Made by a program: the position numbers and the translations under genes
In this document: in pieces, positions 57,916 through 64,000 of the stretch
How positions within the stretch are numbered: the stretch's first letter is position 1
Layout: every line of letters starts with the position of its first letter
Notes under the pieces: model-generated
What the model was told of the DNA's origin: nothing
Databases searched by the model: none
What the model saw: the letters and a program-made list of their open reading frames with translations, nothing else
Source: Hymenochaete sp. R1
Taxonomy: Eukaryota; Basidiomycota; Agaricomycetes; Hymenochaetales; Hymenochaetaceae
Assembly (NCBI GenBank): GCA_019400425.1
Contig: JAFREE010000049.1
Location: 62,001 to 126,000, forward strand
DNA length: 64,000 bases
Direction of reading: 5' to 3'

Positions 57916-58655
57916 AATCCAGGTTATCCATGTACTCTGCTCCATGGATCGTTTTTGGTCGTCGGTGTGTGGAAGATGGCTTTATTGAGCGCTTACATTT
58001 TAACCAGTATTTCTTTCCCGTCACGATCTTCGTAGCCGTGTATTGTACTTGTCTTTTGTTTCGTGTTTTTGGTACTTTCTTAATTCAGACTATCATTCTA
58101 AGATATCAATGTTGTTGGTGTCATGCTCCGACTAAGGACATTCAAATTGTGTTATGGGACGTCCGAACTTTCCAGCAGACTCAATGGACGCTTTCAAAAG
58201 TCATTGAATGCACTTCCAGAGAACTCAAAATTATCGGTCTAATTCCTTAACGATCTGGGAGTGTGCATACGTTCTACGCTCGGTGACGGGTCATATGTAT
58301 TCCTGATTTACTTCCTACATCCAAGATGGGTGCACCCTCAAGAAAAAAACAAAGCGTGTCACATTTTTATAAACTAAACACTGGCAGCTATGTACGAAGT
58401 GGCATCGAGAGCGTGTATGAGTAGGGAAGACGGACAAAGACGAAAACATTGATCGAAAACAAGATATGCGAAACATGATAGACAGCGAGATAGTACTCTA
58501 TATCATAGCAAATGTCACTATACGACTTTCCATTGCAAAAGTTCAAAGCAAAATAGACAAACAATCTGACTGTATAAAAGGAAAGAAAACACGGTTTGTT
58601 TCCCTCAAAGGGAAGGAGAAACTAAACCAACCATGCAATCTTTATCTTATGATAT
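57916..58655. other. 3' region between convergent genes
   Basis: Lies between the MCM2 stop and the FIT gene stop. The 106-codon + ORF at 57930-58250 is probably 3' UTR read by chance; no motif is seen. Confidence 0.45.
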
Positions 58656-59690
58656 TCATGGATTGAGCAAGGGCGGGAGTTGGGTGACCATGAAGCCAGC
58701 GAGACCCACAGCTAGAGAAAATCGACCTTCAGTCAGCTTTTCGGTTCAACAACAAGGGAGAGAGTGTGTGTACACCAACAGACACCCAACTCACCGAGTC
58801 CCGAAATCTTCTCACGCGGCGTATGATAATCCACGCCTGTCACCCCAATGGCAAACATCCATATCGCCATGAGCCCAAACGTCAAGTCCATCGCGACATT
58901 GTGGAGCAGATGTCTTGCTGAGGTGGGCATGAAGAACAAGGGTGTGACCATGTCCGAGAGGAAGAGGAGGCTCATGATGAGGACGAAGGTATGTCCAGAC
59001 ACGTCATGACCGTGCACAAAGTGCGGTCTGGCGGTGGACTCGTTGGTATTGGGCGTCGCGTCCAGTTTCGCTCCTCCGCTCCGCCCACTGGCAGCGTGGA
59101 AGATATCAGGGTGTGTCTCGGGGGACGGGACGGTGCCGTCGTAGCAGTATTTTACTGGGATGGTCAGTATGCGGTCCGTCACGGCGAGGTCGCGCACGAC
59201 GCATTCTGCGCCGGAGAAGACGCTGAATCGGTGGATGAGAGGTGGGCCGAAGAACCAGGCTGCGAAGACCGTCCATACGAACGTCACAGTGAAGTATTTC
59301 TTTAGACGCTAGTTGGTCGACATGAGTGGGCGTCTCATTGGTCGTTCGAGTCCTCGTCGTTGTTGAACAGGCGTTTCTCCTGGTTCTGGGGCGTCACCGT
59401 TCATTTCTGGTTCCAGTTGGAGTAGGATCGAGGTGGGTGTGATCACCATGAGCGCAAAGAAGGCGAGAGACGTCCATGGCCAAGCATGTTTGATGAAAAA
59501 CCTGTTGAGGACGTTCTTTTTTGCGGGCGAAATAGTATACCTCGTGAGGAAGATGGAGAGTGGGGTGAAGTGCGAGGGCAGGATCGCAGTTGTCGAGGAA
59601 AGTGTCGTGTGAGATTGAGTAGAGAGAGCCTACGCAGAGGACGAGAATGAGAGTCCATTCCGTCCAGAAGATGAGCTTGTACTCGAGTAA
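58656..59690 (-). CDS. FIT/Scs3-family fat-storage-inducing membrane protein, apparently frameshifted
   Basis: Downstream exons are clear: 58795-59308 and 58656-58711, with the conserved FIT blocks WFFGPPLIHRFSVFSGAEC, HFVHGHDVSGHTFVLIMS (first catalytic His), WMFAIGVTGVDYHTPREKISG (second catalytic His) and a final helix VGLAGFMVTQLP. Upstream, the first helices are visible (TLILVLCVGSLYSISHDTFLDN, IKHAWPWTSLAFFALM), but YYFARKK and NVLNRFFIKHAW lie in different frames, shifted by one base at an A6G run (59522-59528). A TAG near 59303 must be inside an intron (GTTCAA...ACTAG fits). No ATG precedes the first helix in frame. FIT proteins are ER acyl-CoA diphosphatases needed for lipid droplets. 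Either the gene is damaged or the assembly has a homopolymer error. Confidence 0.7.
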
Positions 59691-60351
59691 TTAGTCATGG
59701 CGGTTAGTGGTTGAAGAAAACATCCGAAAGCCGAACCGAAAGCCGGAAGAAGTCAACTGGCGGTAGAAGCGGCCCGGGTGTGCAATCATTATGGATCTCG
59801 AACCCGAACTTAAACCGGATTACACCTTGACTACATCCATCCATCCGAGTCCTCTGAGCCTTCAACCTCATTCCCTTTCCACTAGGATAAGTTAAATAAT
59901 GATCTCTTAGTGTCAGTAATTCAGCAGATTTAACTATAGCTTCATATGGGAAGACAAGGCTCACGTCGATCGCTCGCCTTCTTCAGCTAGTGGGAATAAG
60001 CAAGAAAGCCAAAAGCCGGCTGCCGCTGCCGACAGTCCTTAAAAGCCGCTTCCCCAATCTTGAACCACGATTCTTCTTTACTTCCACCATCGCGTTATTC
60101 ATACCACTCGGCGACGTCTAACGCTGAGGCAAGTCGGACTGTTACTGTAAGACTTTTGTTGTGCTTCATACGACTTTTTGGCCTCAATGGCCTGGCTAAC
60201 TGCCAACTTGAAGTTTGTTACCAGGTCATCTCAGGGCTTGGCTGTCGGTATCGGCCCCTTCTTCACCTATTCAGAAGTGAGCTTTTCGGGAGTGCACCAC
60301 GCCTCGACCACATCTTGCCACCCACGATTGGTTTGACCCATCGTCATCGTG
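59691..60351. other. divergent spacer
   Basis: Between the FIT gene and an F-box gene. A 99-codon + ORF without an ATG start (60060-60359) is open but featureless. No repeats were recognised. Confidence 0.4.
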
Positions 60352-61470
60352 ATGGCTAAACCCAAGCACAGGCTCCTAAAGAATCCGCCCATCGGCACCG
60401 GCCGAAAGTGCGGCTTCCTCCTGCTACCAAACGACTTATTCTTCGAAATCGTCGAATGCGCTGGAGAAGACTACCAAGATGACCCAGTCGCGAACATCGA
60501 GGCGTATACACGTCTGCGCCTCGTCTCGCATCGCTTCAACGATTATGTCTCCGTCGCCCGTGTTTTCCGGACGTTTCGCTGCGACACAACGCGTGTATCG
60601 TTACGCTCGCGCCCTTCCGAGTACGCCGGTCATCGAGCGACTGTCACGAAAATTGAACTGAAGGGAACGTTCAAGAACGTTCTGAAAAACTTGTACCTTG
60701 CATTGGAGACCCTCCCGAGTTTGAAGATACTGGCACTTGACGCGGAGTTCCTCGAACGTCCGGGGTTCGACCCTCCCCCTCAGTACAACCGAAGGTCCGG
60801 GAAACTGAACACGCTGCACATCTCCAATCTGTACGAGACTGTCCAAAAACACCGTAGAAAAGAGGGCAAGATCGAGAGGATCGACTCTAAACTGTTCAAA
60901 GTGTGGGGTTCACAGAATATCCTGCCAAAGTTGCCTATACCACGCTTACGCCGCATCCGCGCGTCCGTCGTCGGTCCCAGAACGTACAACGACCCGGAAG
61001 ACCACGATCTCAGCGAATTCGTCCGCGACTTCCTGGATATGGGCGATACCATCTACTCGCACCTCGAGCACCTCGAGCTCGTGCACTTGCGGCAGGACGG
61101 CGCCAGCCTGAGAACCGCCATCCCTCTGAACCTCACGCCGATGCTCCTCGCGTCGAACCAGTACCGGTCCCTCACGCTTGGGTCGTGCAGTCACATCAAG
61201 TACGGCTTCACATGGGGCCCGAACGATACTCTCCCGTTCGAAGACGACCATCTCCCGGTCCAAGTCACTCACCTGCGCTCGGTCACGCTCGTATATGAGA
61301 GTGGGGTACGCACGCGTCCGCAGTTCATCGTGCGGACGTTGCTTGAGGTCGGCGCTCCGCTTGAGGAAGTTCGGATCGTTTCTGAGGATCGGAGGGCGCT
61401 GCGGTTGGCTCGCTCGGTTTTCCCGCAGGCGAGTGGATGCACTCCTGCGGAGTTTCAGCTTTCTTCCTGA
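60352..61470 (+). CDS. F-box-like protein
   Basis: Single exon of 372 aa from the ATG at 60352 (MAKPKHRLLKNPPIG); one more codon upstream is a GTG. The N-terminal block FLLLPNDLFFEIVECAGED...TRLRLVSHRFNDYVSVARVFRTF is a divergent F-box: LP-x-DLxFEI, then the LVSxRF motif. The rest is leucine-patterned (TFKNVLKNLYLALETLPSLKILAL, YSHLEHLELVHLRQD, QYRSLTLGSCSHIKYG) and ends in a helix (LRLARSVFPQASG). GC content is higher than in the neighbours, especially after 60950. Inferred role: substrate adaptor of an SCF ubiquitin ligase; target unknown. Confidence 0.7.
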   Translation: MAKPKHRLLKNPPIGTGRKCGFLLLPNDLFFEIVECAGEDYQDDPVANIEAYTRLRLVSHRFNDYVSVARVFRTFRCDTTRVSLRSRPSEYAGHRATVTKIELKGTFKNVLKNLYLALETLPSLKILALDAEFLERPGFDPPPQYNRRSGKLNTLHISNLYETVQKHRRKEGKIERIDSKLFKVWGSQNILPKLPIPRLRRIRASVVGPRTYNDPEDHDLSEFVRDFLDMGDTIYSHLEHLELVHLRQDGASLRTAIPLNLTPMLLASNQYRSLTLGSCSHIKYGFTWGPNDTLPFEDDHLPVQVTHLRSVTLVYESGVRTRPQFIVRTLLEVGAPLEEVRIVSEDRRALRLARSVFPQASGCTPAEFQLSS

Positions 61471-61962
61471 GAGGGCTGGTCAGTAGGTGGCTCGAAATCG
61501 CGGTGGTAAAGTACTTACTATTAAACGTCCACGCCGCACCCCTCCCCGTTTTTTTAATCCTTCCCTTCGTTGCTTCACTTAAACGCTAATCATCTAGGAC
61601 ACCCACATGCTAATTCCTTGAAGTGCTTCAAGTTTCCATCATAAATAACCCATCTCATCTCGTTCTAATTCATTAATACACAGCGTACTAGTTCTTGGGA
61701 GTCAGTCATCCGTAATCGAGTCGAGTAATTCGTATTTACTCCACAGAGACATTCGCTTGGTGTGTGATTATCGTGGTTGGCCACTTCCTCTAGTCTTTGA
61801 CAATTAATACAGATTTGATTGCTATGGAATACAAAACCTTGATGAGTCCGATACCTTCAAAGAGAAGCAAAGCGGAGCCTTGAAGGCTTCAAGCGAACGT
61901 ACCCATGTATACTATTCCATATCCTATCCCGCCCCGTCCCCATCACCTCCCTCCCTCACCCA
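61471..61962. other. 3' region between convergent genes
   Basis: Between the stop of the F-box-like gene and the end of the formate/nitrite transporter gene. No gene seen. Confidence 0.5.
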
Positions 61963-63955
61963 TCACTCATTCCTCTTCGTAAAACTCCCACTCCCACCTT
62001 CCCTCCCCCGGGCCTCCCTCGCTTCCACCACTCCAGACCTCGTCAACTCCGGCTCATTCAACCCTTCCCCTTCCTCGACGCCCCTCAGCGCAACCACGTC
62101 CCGTGTGAAGTCGAAGTCGCCGAGGTAGAAGTATATAGCGGGGAGCGCGACGAGGAGGGCGCCGACGACGTTTCCTAGGAAGGCGGCGATGAGAGACCTG
62201 TCCGAGTCGCGTTGCATGACGTGATTAATTCGAGGCTGATTCCATGTATACGAAATTAAAATAACAATAGAAGTAATGCGCACTTTCTTATGTATCCTGC
62301 GACGGAGAGCTGCGTAGATTATTGGGCATGTATAATTATAATTACGACAGCAAGTGAAAAAAGGAAAAGCCTACCGGAGCGCCAAACATCATCCCGATCG
62401 TTACGAGGAACATGTTGGCTGTACGAAATTACAGTATATACCACTTCTTCGATTACCAAAAAAAAATCGCATCTAGCATGCTCACCAACGACTATCGAAT
62501 GATTCAAATCTCATCAGGCTCAGATATGACCCCACGCATGGGATGGACGCACCGTGATCGTATCCACAAGCAACGAATATCTAAACAAACAACGAGAAAT
62601 TGATCAACAAAGACGGCGCCGCCGACCCAGACCCAGACACCAGACACCAGCTTACCCAGATCGGAATCCAAATCGCGATCACCTTCGATACCGTCTCTCT
62701 CGAGCCTGCTGCTTGCTAAAGTAAGAAATCGAGTTGAAGAAAAAAAAATCAAGGTCAAAGAACTTCTACATGTATTATCCGGCTTACCCAGACAGCGATG
62801 CACACCATCCAGTTACACGCTATCCCACGAAGAAAGATCTGGTGCCACGCGGGCGTCACTGCTTTCTTGCTGAGGACGGAAGGACAATTTCACTGTTCAG
62901 TTTCTATAAACCCTCGTTTGAGCAAGCACGGCACACGCACATGGCGAAGTCCTGCACGAATTGCTCATACGGCGCCATCGAGATGATACCTGTAACTGTG
63001 GAAGTGGTGTTTCCGATATCAGATTGAGGCTACATCCAGAGTATGAAAACAAGCTTAAGACGACGGACATTTGACGAGGATACCGCCGAAGAAAAGACTT
63101 CCGCAGAGGTTGCCGAAGAGAACTGGTGTGTATGAAAGAAAAAAAGAGACTCGTCAGTAGCGACGGCTATCTCGAGTCCCAAGATGTCAAACCTATGGTC
63201 CAATTGACGGGGATACCCCACCACGGGATGTCGCCTTTCATCCACGCCATGGGCATCACCTATCCCGATATCGAATTCGTAAATAGCCATGAAAACCCCA
63301 AACACCTGAGGGATACGGTTCGCACCATCATGTTACTCGTGAGGAGTTCCTGGCCTGTGAGAACGATCCTGGCAGCCAAAACAAAGTCGGGAAACCCAAA
63401 AGTCAGCGTTAGGGAATTTGAAAATACAAAAATTGGGAACAAGGGAAGACGAAATGGAATGCTCCCATCCCTGCCACTCGCAGTACCTTTCATTGATGCT
63501 GAAGTGGGGCTATCTCACGAACGGGAGAACGAATAAATGGAGGTGACTTTACTCACATCACGAGGCCTACAGGGAAGACAAGTCCTCCAAGAATTTTGAC
63601 AAGCCCCGGGTTGTCTGTATTGAGCTGCGTCGAGCCGCCTTCGATGATCTCGAGGAGGAGACCCCCCGTTGAAAGAAACACTCCCGCGACCACCGCCTAT
63701 TCCAATCCAATCCAAGAACAGACAAAAAACAAGCCAGGTCGGGTTTGGGTACGGTCCAACAAGTCCCCCCGTATTCGATTAGATAATGAAGTCAGAGGAG
63801 TTACGATAGCGCAGGATAGGACGGGAGGAGACTAGGCGCTGACGCACCTTGAAGAACACCTTATCGTACCGCGATTGATGCTTGACGATCCCATGCTCGA
63901 CCATAGCGATTGCCACGTCCCGCGGAGGGAGCGTACTCGGCGTCTCTGCCACCAT
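61963..63955 (-). CDS. formate/nitrite transporter (FNT family)
   Basis: Thirteen exons, 5' to 3': 63848-63955, 63557-63696, 63326-63368, 63193-63259, 63069-63122, 62941-62995, 62788-62869, 62656-62715, 62553-62580, 62486-62491 (6 nt), 62375-62418, 62284-62309, 61963-62197; 315 aa. Conserved FNT blocks appear in order: KAVVAGVFLSTGGLL, VGLVMIVLTGQELLTSNMM, WWGIPVNWTIVLFGNLCGSLFFGGILVKF, WHQIFLRGIACNWMVCIAVWQA, IWIPIWIFVACGYDHVVANMF, GMMFGAP and AAFLGNVVGALLVALP. Six membrane helices are expected, forming a pentameric channel or transporter for formate or nitrite. The His in GYDHVVANMF corresponds to the central pore His. A charged tail follows. In fungi such genes often import nitrite, but no nitrate-assimilation genes are nearby. 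Confidence 0.9.
62486..62491 (-). other. 6-nt microexon of the FNT gene
   Basis: TCGTTG on the minus strand, flanked by CGATAG (acceptor) and GTGAGC (donor). It supplies the two Val of DHVVANMF next to the pore His; skipping it would keep the frame and give DHANMF. Confidence 0.7.
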
Positions 63956-64000
63956 ATTCGTCTAATGGACTAGCTACCCTATCTGTCCTCTCCTAGTCTT
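63956..64000. other. start of the FNT upstream region
   Basis: The last 45 bases precede the FNT ATG and run off the window; no element could be assigned. Confidence 0.5.

Noticed and set aside
59290..59400. TAG in the FIT frame read as a nonsense mutation
   Set aside because: A GT-AG intron ending in ACTAG removes it and joins two conserved segments in frame, so it is probably intronic; the frameshift at the A-run is not explained this way.

Overview
The window is nuclear DNA of a filamentous fungus, most likely a basidiomycete (Agaricomycetes-like). Nearly every gene is split by short GT-AG introns of about 40-75 nt, exons can be extremely small (6, 12, 18, 23, 24, 25 and 26 nt), and the content fits: F-box proteins, tyrosine-kinase-like (TKL) kinases with an HGD catalytic loop, expanded alpha/beta hydrolases, and core eukaryotic replication and mitochondrial genes. 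I see no bacterial operons, CRISPR array, rRNA or convincing tRNA. Exon coordinates were read by eye from splice consensus, frame continuity and family conservation.

Layout. 1-10 kb: the 5' part of a membrane protein, a 6-phosphogluconate-dehydrogenase-like oxidoreductase, and a 1,855-aa Sec7/PH protein. 10-20 kb: an F-box protein, an NADP-dependent MDR reductase, a secreted helical protein and a TKL kinase. 20-31 kb: a small orphan gene, an Mtf2-like mitochondrial protein divergent from nicotinamide riboside kinase, MIA40, two unrecognised proteins and an alpha/beta hydrolase. 31-41 kb: CDC6, a possible small gene, two more paralogous hydrolases, and two divergent hot-dog thioesterase genes. 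43-46 kb: an MFS drug:H+ antiporter. 46-54 kb: an accessory island bounded by two inverted ~1-kb copies of one gene, enclosing a MITE-like inverted repeat, a second TKL kinase and a decayed F-box/LRR-type gene. 54-64 kb: MCM2, a FIT-family lipid gene that appears frameshifted, an F-box protein and a 13-exon formate/nitrite transporter.

Functional links. CDC6 and MCM2, both replication-licensing factors, lie about 21 kb apart and both have CGCG-core sequences of the MCB type upstream. MIA40 and the Mtf2-like protein serve mitochondrial biogenesis. The three hydrolases are a local expansion in which one copy has Thr in place of the nucleophilic Ser.

Most of the window is ordinary core genome. 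The least ordinary part is 46-54 kb, where the kinase carries an N-terminal helical domain resembling the four-helix bundle of MLKL/HeLo-type cell-death proteins, inside an inverted duplication whose arms look recently homogenised.
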